Source of the DNA: Companilactobacillus kimchiensis
GTDB taxonomy: Bacteria; Bacillota; Bacilli; Lactobacillales; Lactobacillaceae
Assembly (NCBI RefSeq): GCF_001438805.1
Contig: NZ_JQCF01000021.1
Coordinates: 1 to 41,336, forward strand
Direction of reading: 5' to 3'
DNA: 41,336 bases
Shown here: positions 1 to 9,700 of the stretch, piece by piece
Layout of the letters: every line of letters starts with the position of its first letter
How positions within the stretch are numbered: position 1 is the stretch's first letter
The notes under the pieces: model-generated
Database searches by the model: none
The model's input: the letters and a program-made list of their open reading frames with translations, nothing else
What the model was told of the DNA's origin: nothing
Program-made: the position numbers and the translations under genes

Positions 1-862
1 ACCTACCAAAAGAAAATCATCCGGCACGATTTATCAATGATCTTGTTGAGTCACTCAATATCAATGAAATCTATTCTAGCGGTAGACCGCGAGAATATGA
101 TTTACGTGCAATGCGTAAGCTGATACTTTTCGCATACTCTCGCAGTGTCATGACTAGTAGAAAGATTGAAGAATTTGCTGAAGAGAATATTGTTGCAACA
201 ATACCAAGTTCCCTCATACAGAACCATATGTAGGTTTAGAATTTCAAATGAAATCGAAACATTGCTTAATGATAGTCTGACGAACTTGAATTATATCTTG
301 AGGATTTAAATAAAAAAATAGAAGATAATCCTAAAAAATCATTTAATCCAGATAAACAGGATCGTCGAAAACTAAAATCATATGCTCGAAAGCTTAATGA
401 ACGTATCAGTAAAAAATCGGAACACGAAGAACAGATGGAGAAATTTGATAAAAGAAATAGCTATGCAAAAAGTGATGAAGATGCTACGTTTATGAGAATC
501 AAGGAAGATCCAATGATGAACGGGCAACTGAAACCGGCATACAATGTTCAAATTGCTACTAATAATCAATTTATTACAGGAATCGAAATTTTTCAAAATC
601 CAACTGATACAAGAACATTGATTCCCCTTATAAAACAACTTGAAGAGAATCATACGCTGATATTTACGAACGCAGAAAAATTGACGTAGAACCAGTTTTC
701 TGAAATATGAAGTCTTGTTTAGGTTTCAAAAGATTTCATATTAGAGGATTAGATAAGGTAAAAAAGGAAATGAAGATTGCAGTAATGGCATTGAATATCA
801 GGAAACTGGTATCAATGTCTTTTTTATTTAGTTTTTTAGGGAACAAAAAAGTTCGATGTTGA
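1..862 (+). pseudogene. Decayed IS1182-family transposase (5' end outside window)
   Basis: Conceptual translation across three reading frames gives pieces typical of an IS1182-type DDE transposase. These are an N-terminal helical part (LPKENHPARFINDLVESLNI, then RKLILFAYSRSVMTSRKIEE), then QVPSYRTICRFRISNEIE in a second frame, then a stretch with [20 protein letters not shown], and finally a C-terminal tail RFHIRGLDKVKKEMKIAVMA. The frames are broken near 210-230 and 280-295. The segment after about 687 lacks most of the region between the middle and tail of the usual enzyme, so there is an internal deletion as well. The gene cannot make an active transposase. The beginning lies left of the window. 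The family assignment rests on remembered motif order, not on a search. Confidence 0.8.
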
Positions 863-895
863 ATTTTTTTTTTTCAAATTCACATCGAACTTTTT
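846..895. terminator. Bidirectional terminator-like hairpin at the IS end
   Basis: The arms GTTCGATGTTGAATTT (851-866) and AAATTCACATCGAAC (876-890) are complementary apart from one unpaired base. Both sides are flanked by A/T tracts, so a transcript from either strand would have a U-run after the stem. It overlaps the last codons of the transposase remnant. It is the only good terminator downstream of the minus-strand peroxidase gene. Confidence 0.65.
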
Positions 896-969
896 CAATT
901 AAGAGATTGTTTTGTCACAGTCTTTTTTTTGCTCATGAAACAAAAATTGTTTCACAAGAAACATTGAAT

Positions 970-1914
970 CTAATATTCGCCTTCGGCAATCTTATCAAGA
1001 GTTGTCTTTGAAGGGATGAAGAAGAGGGTACCAGAGATTGGTGTACTGAAATCAAGTAACCGGTCGCTCTTAGTGAACATCCCCTCCAACATACGGTTGG
1101 TAATAGCAAAATCTTTGGTATAAGCAATGAAGTAGGTTCCAGTAATATCCTTAGCTGGATCTGAGAATGGTACGTTCATTCTGACAATTTTATGTTCAAT
1201 ACCGTCTTTCATATCTTTAGAAACAACGTTGTGAGAATTTTTGAGTTTTTCATCATCAGTTAATTCGCGGTCAGAAAATTTATGACGACCAATGGCTTTT
1301 TCTTGGTCCTCAGTCTTAAGAGCCTTCCAAGCATCCATGTTATGAATGTATTTTTGAGAAAAGGCATAAGAACCGTTAACAAATTCAGGGTCCTGGTTTT
1401 CATCGATCAAAGTGTAATCCATTGATTCTACGCCAGCTGGATTTTCTGTTCCATCAATAAAGCCAACGATTGAACGGCCTTCCATATATCTGAAACCATG
1501 AGTTTCATCTTCAACGGAAGTGATAGGACGTAAAATTCCCATAAATTGATCCATTAACTCGTAACAAACGGCCATTGTTTTGGCACGAACATGAATGAAT
1601 AGATCACCTGGGGTGGAAACGGCGGTATATTTTGGTCCTTTGATCTCTTTAAATGTCGATAATTCTTTTGGCTTTGGAGCGTCTGAGAAAAGATAGTCCC
1701 AGGCATCTGATCCGAATCCCCAAGCAATATGTGCTTGAGCTTCGGGGTCACGAATTCTCATACTGTTGATAATTGAATTAGACAAGTCAGAAAATTCTGC
1801 AATTGCAGCTTTTTCTGTTTTTTGATCTTTGTGGTTTAACATCAAGGTCGTAAAAATAACACTTTCGCCAGCGTCTTTATAAACGTCTTGGGCTTTCTTT
1901 ATGTCTACTGTCAT
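970..1914 (-). CDS. DyP-type heme peroxidase
   Basis: A probable dye-decolorizing-type peroxidase of 314 residues, a heme enzyme using hydrogen peroxide, likely cytoplasmic because no signal peptide is visible. The family motif GFIDGTENPAG (around residue 150-160) supplies the distal Asp. A downstream GIEHKIVRMNVPF segment carries a likely proximal heme His and a conserved Arg. The C-terminal half (GTYFIAYTKDFAITNRMLEG) is also typical. I start at the ATG at 1914. An upstream in-frame TTG (1929) would overlap the GGAGG ribosome site that sits about 6 bases before this ATG. It is transcribed divergently from the hydrolase gene at 2080, and the hairpin at 846-895 lies downstream. The physiological substrate cannot be read from sequence. 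Confidence 0.9.
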   Translation of the reverse strand: MTVDIKKAQDVYKDAGESVIFTTLMLNHKDQKTEKAAIAEFSDLSNSIINSMRIRDPEAQAHIAWGFGSDAWDYLFSDAPKPKELSTFKEIKGPKYTAVSTPGDLFIHVRAKTMAVCYELMDQFMGILRPITSVEDETHGFRYMEGRSIVGFIDGTENPAGVESMDYTLIDENQDPEFVNGSYAFSQKYIHNMDAWKALKTEDQEKAIGRHKFSDRELTDDEKLKNSHNVVSKDMKDGIEHKIVRMNVPFSDPAKDITGTYFIAYTKDFAITNRMLEGMFTKSDRLLDFSTPISGTLFFIPSKTTLDKIAEGEY

Positions 1915-2079
1915 CGAATCTGCCTCCAAAATATATGTTTATACATCAACTTTATCACATAATAAATAAAATGGTTATTATTAAAAACTTCAAATAAAAA
2001 TTCTTGATTATGTTCAAAATTTGGCGAATAATTAAATTGAGATGAATTACTAGATAAATTCTGAAAGGAAGTACCAAAT

Positions 2080-3069
2080 ATGTGTACTAGTCTTAGTTTA
2101 GGGGCCTTAGATGGCTCAAAGTTTTTGGCAAGAACCATGGATTTTGCTTTTGAATTAAATGGTCGTCCAACTTTTTTACCAGAAGAATATCAATGGATCT
2201 CTTCATATGATAAGAAGACATACACGACTGATTATGCCATTATGGGTACCGGTGCCAAATTTGGTAATAACTATATGGTTGCTGATGGATTTAATGAATT
2301 TGGATTATCTGCAGCTGAGTTATATTTTTCACATGCGGCTAAATATGAAACTGAGCCAACTGAAGGTGACATCAATGTGGTTGCTGAGGAATTTTTGCTG
2401 TGGGCTTTAGGTAACAATAAATCAATTGCTGAATTACAAGAGAATATTAAACAGGTTCATTTGATTGAGTCTGACAGTGGAGTTATGGGTGAAAATCAAC
2501 CATTACACTTCATTTTTAGCGATGCAACCGGGGCTACTTATATTTTGGAACCACAAGGTAACGGTTTGGTACTTCAAGAGGACAAAATTGGTGTCATGAC
2601 TAATACCCCAGATTATAATTGGCATAAAACTAATCTTTCAAATTATTTGGGTACATTAACGACTAACTTTGGTGCTAAGAAGTTTGGTGATGAAGAAATT
2701 ATTCCCTTAGGCCAAAACGGAACCTTTAGATTACCTGGTGGATATACAGCGGTTGATCGTTTCATTAGAACAGCTTTCATTCGTGAAGCTACTGAAACTC
2801 CTAAAGATGCTAAACAGGCAGTAAATACGATTTTACATATCTTAGACAGTGTAACAATTCCACGTGGAGTCAACATTAAGGAAAATGGTGAGGCTAGTTA
2901 TACGCAATATCAAACTGTTTTGGATTTAACCAATAAAATCATGTATTTTGTGCCATATGGTAATAGAACTGTTTATGCAACTAAGTTATCAGCTGATTTG
3001 ATCAAGAATCAAAAAGAACCAAGGGAATATTCAGTTACTTTGAATCAAGAATTTGAAACATTGAATTAG
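2080..3069 (+). CDS. Choloylglycine hydrolase family protein (penicillin V acylase / bile salt hydrolase-like)
   Basis: An Ntn-hydrolase of 329 residues that cleaves linear amide bonds. The sequence begins Met-Cys-Thr-Ser, so removal of Met exposes the nucleophile Cys2. The other expected active-site positions are visible: Arg18 and Asp21 in ARTMDF, Asn in DGFNEFGLS (about 80), Asn in MTNTPDYNWH (about 175) and Arg in DRFIRTAF. The length matches the family (about 315-340). AAGGAAG precedes the ATG with normal spacing. The gene stands alone and is followed by a terminator. Choosing between conjugated bile salts and penicillin V or acyl-homoserine-lactone-type substrates is not safe from sequence. 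The first 25 residues look more like the penicillin-acylase-type Lactobacillus paralogues than classical Bsh; this is a weak judgement. Confidence 0.9.
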   Translation: MCTSLSLGALDGSKFLARTMDFAFELNGRPTFLPEEYQWISSYDKKTYTTDYAIMGTGAKFGNNYMVADGFNEFGLSAAELYFSHAAKYETEPTEGDINVVAEEFLLWALGNNKSIAELQENIKQVHLIESDSGVMGENQPLHFIFSDATGATYILEPQGNGLVLQEDKIGVMTNTPDYNWHKTNLSNYLGTLTTNFGAKKFGDEEIIPLGQNGTFRLPGGYTAVDRFIRTAFIREATETPKDAKQAVNTILHILDSVTIPRGVNIKENGEASYTQYQTVLDLTNKIMYFVPYGNRTVYATKLSADLIKNQKEPREYSVTLNQEFETLN

Positions 3070-3109
3070 TAGTAATTGATTTACTTCAATAAATATTAGA
3101 TTAAGTAAT

Positions 3110-3150
3110 AGATTATTTTAGTTAGGAGTCTAACTGGGATAGTCTTTTTT
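3110..3150 (+). terminator. Rho-independent terminator after the hydrolase gene
   Basis: A 16-base-pair stem (AGATTATTTTAGTTAG with CTAACTGGGATAGTCT, several G-U pairs), a GAGT loop and a run of T follow the gene by about 40 bases. Confidence 0.8.
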
Positions 3151-3184
3151 ATTTTGAAGTTAAAAAAACAAGTCCACTCTTTTT

Positions 3185-3212
3185 TTGGTACGTAAGAGAA
3201 AAATGTTATAAG
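3185..3212 (+). promoter_or_regulatory. Weak candidate promoter of the gntR gene
   Basis: TTGGTA (3185-3190) and TATAAG (3207-3212), 16 bases apart. A second TATAAG lies at 3214-3219. If correct, transcription starts near 3219 and the palindrome at 3248-3265 lies in the transcribed leader, as expected for autorepression. Confidence 0.35.
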
Positions 3213-3247
3213 ATATAAGTAATTAGAAAGATAGTCACCATGTTGTA

Positions 3248-3265
3248 AATTGGTGCGACCCAATT
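3248..3265. promoter_or_regulatory. Operator palindrome upstream of gntR
   Basis: AATTGGTGCGACCCAATT is an 18-base interrupted palindrome with 6-base arms. It lies 18 bases before the gntR start. Its counterpart before the phosphoketolase gene, read on the other strand, is AATTGGTGCGTTCCAATT, giving the shared pattern AATTGGTGCGnnCCAATT. Two matched sites, one before each gene of a regulator/target pair, strongly suggest the binding site of the GntR protein. Confidence 0.75.
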
Positions 3266-3283
3266 ATGAAATGAGGAAAAATA

Positions 3284-4012
3284 ATGGCTGATTTAGTCTA
3301 TCAAAGAATTATTACATCGTTAAAAAAGGCAATCGATGAAGGTGAATTTTCAGATATGCGTTTACCTGATGAAAGATCGCTCGCTGAAAGTTATAGTGTG
3401 AGCCGCAGTTCTATCAAACGAGCTTTGGGATTGATGGCCGATCAAGGTATCATCTTTAAGAAACGTGGTTCAGGTACATTTGTTAATCCACTTTATGTTA
3501 AACAAGGATCATCTTTTAATTACAGTGGGAAAAATCTTGGGATTACTGATAGTTTCAATTCCAAAGGACAAAAACCTGGTGTTAAGGTTTTGAGTTTTGA
3601 TGTCATTCATCCAAATAAAGATATGCAGGATAACTTATTTTTGAAGCCATCTGAATTTGTTTATTCGTTCAAACGCTTGCGATTGTTGGATGATGTTCCC
3701 TTTATGATTGAAACTGGTTACATTCCTATTAAATTGGCACCAGAATTGTCAGAACAAATTGCTTCCGAATCAATCTTTAATTATGTAGAATCAGAGTTGG
3801 GAAAAGAAGTAAACAAAACGTATTTAAATATTTCTGCAGAACCATCAGATTCCGAAGGGAAAGAATTACTCCATTTGGCTGATAATGAACCTGTCGGTTT
3901 GATGGAGGGGATTTTCTTCTTAGATGATGGAACACCCTTCGAATTTTCAACCATGAAATTGCATTATAAATATTTTAAATACGATTCATTCGTTGATTTG
4001 GCGAACAAGTAA
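3284..4012 (+). CDS. GntR-family transcriptional regulator with UTRA domain
   Basis: A 242-residue regulator. Residues 1-70 form the GntR winged helix (LVYQRIITSLKKAIDEGEF, then LPDERSLAESYSVSRSSIKR as the recognition helix, then GIIFKKRGSGTFV as the wing). Residues of about 95-235 match the UTRA ligand domain, which in the HutC/TreR-type branch usually binds small sugar or sugar-phosphate ligands. The gene sits directly before phosphoketolase, and a palindrome of the same pattern precedes both genes. I infer that it controls itself and phosphoketolase in response to a pentose- or hexose-phosphate signal. The ligand is not known from sequence. The start ATG is preceded by a GAGG ribosome site. 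Confidence 0.9.
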   Translation: MADLVYQRIITSLKKAIDEGEFSDMRLPDERSLAESYSVSRSSIKRALGLMADQGIIFKKRGSGTFVNPLYVKQGSSFNYSGKNLGITDSFNSKGQKPGVKVLSFDVIHPNKDMQDNLFLKPSEFVYSFKRLRLLDDVPFMIETGYIPIKLAPELSEQIASESIFNYVESELGKEVNKTYLNISAEPSDSEGKELLHLADNEPVGLMEGIFFLDDGTPFEFSTMKLHYKYFKYDSFVDLANK

Positions 4013-4023
4013 GAGTTTACATT

Positions 4024-4041
4024 AATTGGAACGCACCAATT
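4024..4041. promoter_or_regulatory. Operator palindrome upstream of phosphoketolase
   Basis: AATTGGAACGCACCAATT is the inverted partner of the site at 3248-3265. It lies only ten bases upstream of the -35 box of the phosphoketolase promoter, rather than over the promoter. That placement would fit either activation or a modest block of polymerase binding. Confidence 0.75.
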
Positions 4042-4051
4042 TGCTAAATGG

Positions 4052-4080
4052 TTGACTTTTATAATTATTCTAGTTATCAT
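4052..4080 (+). promoter_or_regulatory. Phosphoketolase promoter
   Basis: TTGACT (4052-4057) and TATCAT (4075-4080) with exactly 17 bases between. Transcription would begin near 4087. This excludes the in-frame ATG at 4048 as a start and supports the ATG at 4114. Confidence 0.7.
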
Positions 4081-4113
4081 AACAAATGTAAATACATAAG
4101 GAGTGTGCTGGTA

Positions 4114-6462
4114 ATGACAGATTACTCATCAAAAGAATACTTAAATTTATTAGATAAATATTGGCAAGCAGCAAACTATGTTTCCGTTGGTCAACTTTAC
4201 TTAAAAGATAATCCATTATTGAGACGTGAATTAAAGCCTGACGATGTTAAGGTTCACCCAATCGGACACTGGGGAACTATCGCTGGTCAAAACTTTATTT
4301 ATGCTCATTTGAACCGTGCTATCAACAAGTACGGACTAAATATGTTCTACATCGAAGGTCCTGGTCACGGTGGGCAAGTTATGGTATCAAATGCTTACCT
4401 TGATGGTAGTTATACAGCAACTTATCCAGAAATAACTCAAGATACTAAGGGTATGCAAAAATTATTTAAACAATTTTCATTCCCAGGTGGTGTGGCATCA
4501 CATGCTGCTCCTGAAACACCTGGATCAATGCACGAAGGTGGAGAATTAGGTTATTCTCTATCACACGGTGTTGGTGCTATTCTTGATAATCCTGATGAAA
4601 TTGCCGCCGTTGTAATTGGTGATGGTGAAGCAGAAACTGGTCCTTTGGCTGCTTCATGGTTCTCAAATGTTTTCATTAATCCGGTTGATGATGGTGCTGT
4701 CTTACCAATTTTGAATCTTAATGGATTTAAGATTTCTAATCCAACCATCTTGTCACGTAAGAGCGATGAAGACCTTACTAAGTACTTTGAAGGTATGGGC
4801 TGGGATCCAATGTTCGTTGAAGGAACAGATCCTGAAAAGATGCATCCAGAAATGGCTAAAGTTATGGATGCTGCGATTGAAAAGATTCAATCAATTCAAA
4901 CTGAAGCTAGAAAACATCCAGCTTCAGAAGCTAAGATGCCTAAATGGCCAGTAATTATCTTCCGTGCTCCTAAGGGGTGGACTGGTCCTAAAACATGGGA
5001 TGGCGTACCTATTGAAGGTTCATTTAGAGCCCACCAAATTCCAATTCCTGTTGACCAAAATGATATGCAACATGCCGATAAATTGATCGAATGGATGGAA
5101 TCATACAAACCAGACGAATTATTTGACGAAAATGGTACTTTGAAAGCAGAAATTGCTGCAATCGCACCTAAAGGTCAAAGCCGTATGGCGATGAATCCAA
5201 TTGTTAACGGTGGTATCGATCCAAAGGCCTTGAAGTTACCTGACTACAAGAATTATGCTTTGAAGTTTGATCGTCCCGGCGAGAAGACTGCTCAAGATAT
5301 GATTGAATTAGGTAAATACTTGAATGGTGTTATCAAAGATAATCCTACTAACTTTAGATTATTTGGACCTGATGAAACTATGTCTAATCGTTTGTATGGT
5401 GCCTTTGAAGCCAGTCCTCGTCAATGGATGGAACCAGTTCACGAACCTTATGATGAAGATGAAGCACCTGCTGGTCGTATCATCGATTCACAACTTTCAG
5501 AACACCAAGCTGAAGGATTTAACGAAGGTTATACTTTGACAGGTCGTCACGGTATGTTTGCCAGTTATGAGGCTTTCTTGAGAGTTGTCGATTCAATGTT
5601 GACACAACACTTCAAGTGGTTGAGAAAAGCTGATGAATTGAGCTGGAGAAACAAGTATCCATCACTTAATGTCATTGCTACCTCAACGGCTTTCCAACAA
5701 GATCACAACGGTTATACTCACCAAGATCCAGGTATCATTACTCACTTAGCTGAAAAGAAACCTGCCTTTATCCGTGAGTATTTCCCAGCTGATACAAACT
5801 CATTGTTGCCAATCATGCCTAAGATTTTGGATGATAAAGAAAAAATCAATTTGTTGGTAACTTCAAAACAACCAAGACCACAATTCTTCTCAATTGAAGA
5901 AGGTCAAGAGTTGGCTGATAAGGGACTTAAGGTTATTGATTGGGCTTCAAATGACAATGGTGATCCAGATATTGTGATTGCCGCTGCCGGAACTGAACCT
6001 AACCTTGAATCACTTGCTGCTATCAGTATTTTGAGAAAATCAAAACCTGAAATCAAGATCAGATACGTCAATGTTGTTGATCTATTGAAGTTGAGATCAC
6101 CAAAGGTTGACCCTCGTGGCTTAACAGATGAAGAATTCAACGAGATCTTCACAATTGATAAACCAGTCTTGTTTGCCTTCCACGGTTTCGAAGACATCAT
6201 TAAAGATATCTTCTTTGATCGTCAAAACCATAACCTATATGTACATGGTTATCGTGAAAATGGTGATATCACAACACCATTCGATATGCGTGTCGTAAAT
6301 GAAATGGATCGATTCCACTTGGCTGAAGTTGCTGCTGTTGCTGTACAAGGTGATGGAGCAAGCGACTTTGCTGATGAGATGGAAGCTATGGTTGATAAGC
6401 ATAACAAGTACATCCGTGAATACGGTGACGATCTACCAGAAGTTAATAACTGGAAATGGTAG
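4114..6462 (+). CDS. xpkA: Phosphoketolase (xylulose-5-phosphate / fructose-6-phosphate)
   Basis: A thiamine-diphosphate enzyme of 782 residues that splits xylulose 5-phosphate (often also fructose 6-phosphate) with phosphate into acetyl phosphate plus glyceraldehyde 3-phosphate (or erythrose 4-phosphate). It is the key step of heterolactic and pentose fermentation. Family signatures are [20 protein letters not shown] near the N-terminus, EGPGHGGQ, the diphosphate/Mg motif [14 protein letters not shown], and [12 protein letters not shown] in the middle domain. The length is as usual. The start at 4114 has AAGGAG ten bases upstream and lies after the predicted transcription start; the upstream in-frame ATG at 4048 is outside the transcript. 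It follows the GntR gene, and a terminator follows it. Codon choice looks like that of a highly expressed gene. Confidence 0.97.
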   Translation: MTDYSSKEYLNLLDKYWQAANYVSVGQLYLKDNPLLRRELKPDDVKVHPIGHWGTIAGQNFIYAHLNRAINKYGLNMFYIEGPGHGGQVMVSNAYLDGSYTATYPEITQDTKGMQKLFKQFSFPGGVASHAAPETPGSMHEGGELGYSLSHGVGAILDNPDEIAAVVIGDGEAETGPLAASWFSNVFINPVDDGAVLPILNLNGFKISNPTILSRKSDEDLTKYFEGMGWDPMFVEGTDPEKMHPEMAKVMDAAIEKIQSIQTEARKHPASEAKMPKWPVIIFRAPKGWTGPKTWDGVPIEGSFRAHQIPIPVDQNDMQHADKLIEWMESYKPDELFDENGTLKAEIAAIAPKGQSRMAMNPIVNGGIDPKALKLPDYKNYALKFDRPGEKTAQDMIELGKYLNGVIKDNPTNFRLFGPDETMSNRLYGAFEASPRQWMEPVHEPYDEDEAPAGRIIDSQLSEHQAEGFNEGYTLTGRHGMFASYEAFLRVVDSMLTQHFKWLRKADELSWRNKYPSLNVIATSTAFQQDHNGYTHQDPGIITHLAEKKPAFIREYFPADTNSLLPIMPKILDDKEKINLLVTSKQPRPQFFSIEEGQELADKGLKVIDWASNDNGDPDIVIAAAGTEPNLESLAAISILRKSKPEIKIRYVNVVDLLKLRSPKVDPRGLTDEEFNEIFTIDKPVLFAFHGFEDIIKDIFFDRQNHNLYVHGYRENGDITTPFDMRVVNEMDRFHLAEVAAVAVQGDGASDFADEMEAMVDKHNKYIREYGDDLPEVNNWKW

Positions 6463-6554
6463 AGAGCTCATTTAAAAGAAGTAATGCGGAAACGCTTTAA
6501 GTGTTAGTTTACATTGATAACTTCGAATTAAATAAACAATATATTTATATAAAT

Positions 6555-6592
6555 AAAAAAGCATTCTCTAATAAAAAGAGGATGCTTTTTTT
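6555..6592 (+). terminator. Rho-independent terminator after phosphoketolase
   Basis: AAAAAAGCATTCTCT pairs with AGAGGATGCTTTTTT across a short A-rich loop, with one G-U pair. A T-run follows. Confidence 0.85.
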
Positions 6593-6687
6593 ATATTTAA
6601 TTCATAATTCATTTATTAATAAAAAGTATTTTGTATTATGAAGCCATTAATTAGTTTAAACAGGATAAACTGATAGCACATGATATT

Positions 6688-6701
6688 AGTAAGCGTTTAC
6701 A
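6688..6701. promoter_or_regulatory. Catabolite-responsive element (cre) before the WxL protein gene
   Basis: AGTAAGCGTTTACA matches the Firmicutes cre core TGTAAGCGTTTACA at 13 of 14 positions. It lies 25 bases before the start codon, so CcpA bound here would repress or block transcription of the surface protein gene in the presence of preferred sugars. The role is established for the motif; use at this gene is inferred. Confidence 0.7.
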
Positions 6702-6726
6702 CTAGTGACGATTATGGGGGAGCCTT

Positions 6727-9700
6727 ATGAAAAAAATAAAAATTCTAATCATTGGACTTTTGATGATAATCATAGCAGTTATCAATGGAACAATAGCTTT
6801 AACTACAGTTCAGGCAGTGCCAACTAAAGAAGAAGTTTATGAAAATGCACCCAAGGGATTGAATCTGGATGATTTTATGCTGGTACCTTCGAGTTATAAG
6901 TATGATAGTGGTACGGCAACTATTCCATCGTCAGGTAGTAAAATTTATGACAATTCCAAATATCCAACTGATATTATTCAGCTGATATCTAAAGATAGTA
7001 CTAGACCGACTCAAATCGGTTCGTTATGGGGAAATATTAATACAGATGGTAGTGGAAATAGAACTTATAACTATTTTGATTTAAGTAGAAAGCAGGAAGT
7101 TTCAGCATGGATTTACAATGGGGATTCTGATGCGAGCGGTCATGTCATTGATGGTTTTGCTTTTGTTTTGCAAAATGATTCCTTAAAAGATCAAGCCATT
7201 TCACGTCGTAAGGGAATTCCTGTCGGCGGAGAAACCTTAGGTGTTTGGGGAACAAATAATTCACTTGGTATTCAAAATAGTGTAGCCATTGAGTTTGACC
7301 GAATCGCTAATCAGGCCAACACGGCTGCTGGTAATTTAGATAGTAATAATTATTCCACACCATCGGGAATTATTGGAGCTGCCCAAAGTATGAGCAACAA
7401 ACATATTTCTTGGAATTATCCGGGATTACTAAATAGTTATACTGGAACTGATGTTATGATTCACAAAAGAACTCCAAGTAGTTTAACTAATAATATTTAC
7501 ATGAGTGGTTATGATGGCGTTAGTAATCGACCAGGTACAACAACGGATGACCCCAAAGATGCTTGGCGTCATATTAAAATTAATTATACTCCACCAGCTG
7601 CTGGTACAACGGTTGGTAAATTAGAGTACAAGTTTAATGATAAGTATCAAGATGGTACCGATAAGGGTATTAATAGTCAAGATAGGGGAAGTATGGATAT
7701 TGATACTTCATATTTCAATGCACCTGATAACAAGGTTTATTGGGGCTTTACTGCCGCTACGGGTTCAGTAGGTGGAGGAGATAAGGATAAGGTTACAAGT
7801 GGTCCAGCTGATGTGGCGATGGTAATTGAAAAAATGCCAGCTATCGTTGATTTGAAATCAGATGTCGTCCTAACGGATCTGAACAATAATGAAACCAGCA
7901 CAATAACGACTCCCGTTGAAACTTATGATGGTGATGATTTGAAATTTGAATATACGTTGGAATACACAGGTGGTATTTCTGAAACGGGAGAAGTTAAAAC
8001 TAAGATGGCTTTACCAGATTCAAAGTATGTTGATTACGCTGCCGACAGCGATGGTAATATCGGAGCCATCATTTATACTAATGCCGATGGTTCCGTAACT
8101 AAGCAAGTTCCAATTAGCGCGAGTCAGTTGGAGGATATGGTCGTTACAGTTCCCGGAGCAACTGCAGACGATCCGCCAACAGAAAAAACTATTAAAGGCT
8201 TGAACTTGACGATTGATACGATCAAGACACTTAAAAATAAAGTTAGTGTCGATATTTATGGAAAGGCCAAGTCTCCTGCCAATGATAAAGTTGCTGTGAC
8301 AAAGGTGAGCTCTGAACATACTGCTTACCAAAGTGATAACTATACAGGCGACGTGATGAGCCCCGCTTTTACTATTAATAATGATGCATTGGAAATAACT
8401 AATACTAATGATTTAGATCAGACTCTAACTGTCAATGATGAGGCATTTTTCCAGGGTACTATTAAACATTCCAAGGATTCAATTTTTGATGAAGCTAATA
8501 ATTTAGTTGCCACTATTCAAAGTTACGATCAGAGTGGGAAACCACTCAAGACTTATAAGGATACAACAACAGTGGTTAAATCTGGTGCAACTCAAGGAAA
8601 TTTTGATATCTCAGCACCCTTAACAGGCTTAGCAGCTGGTGAAACCTATACGTTCAAAGTGACATTCAGTGATGATTCTAAGCGAGTTTCGAATACTTTG
8701 ATTTATACGGTCAAGGTTGAAGAAAATAAGAAGCTTGTCATTACGAAGAAGGATTTTCAAAAATATGTCGTTGTCGAAAAAGGAAACGCCCTAGCTCTTA
8801 ATGTCAATTTGGCTTATGAAGATGGTAAGAGCAACGTTGACTCAACTAAAATCAAAACTTATCTCAAGATTGACGATGGTGAATATACCGAAGCAGGCGT
8901 GGCGGATGAGCAGAATGCCAAAACAATTGTATTTGGTAGGAGTATTGATACCAGCACTTTAACTCCAGGTGAACATACTTTAAGCGTCTATGCTAATGAA
9001 CAAAAAGAAAACTCCAATATTCTAGAGTACACTTTCAAAGTTGTTGAGAACGGTTTGACCTTAACCTCGGCTAAAGAAGTCATTAATGTTAAAAATAATA
9101 ATCCAGTCACATTAAATTGGAATGTGGCTTACAACGATGAAGTTGATGATGGTTCACAAAATGTAGCTATGAAGGTCAAGCAAAATACCTTACAAATTAA
9201 GAATGAAGGCGATACGGAATTCAGGGATTTTGATATTTATATCAATAAACCAGAAGCTAACGATCCTAGTTTTGCAAAACCAGTTGATAATTTGAGTAAA
9301 ACGCCTAGTTTTGAATTAAATCCGATTCGTTTTCAAGGCGGTAACAGTCAAATGGGACTTTTAAAAGAAGGGCGAAATGAAATTAGATTTTCAGTTAAGA
9401 GCAATGGTTTAACGTCCAATGTTGTGACGGTTTATGTTGATGTGCCACATCTAACATTGCAGCTGGCATCCCCAACAAAGGATTTATATACAACAAGTGT
9501 CCAAGGATCAATTTTGTTGGATTATTCCTATGACTATTTGGAGGATCAAGAATATTTGACTGATTTGACAATTACTCCCACGCAATTACTATCTAGTTAT
9601 GAACTTAATGGACAAAGTTCCGAAGAAATATATGCAGTCAAGCAAGATGATATTAACGATAAAAATTTTAAATCTAGAGTGTGGTTAGGTGAATTTAGTG

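Noticed and set aside
1-862. A functional insertion sequence
   Set aside because: The reading frame is broken at least twice and part of the catalytic region is missing.
4048-4113. N-terminal extension of phosphoketolase from an ATG at 4048
   Set aside because: It overlaps the promoter and lacks a ribosome site; the ATG at 4114 has AAGGAG and matches the family start.
6481-6500. Second cre-like site (GCGGAAACGCTTTAA) after phosphoketolase
   Set aside because: It matches the core poorly outside AAACG and lies just after a stop codon and before a terminator.
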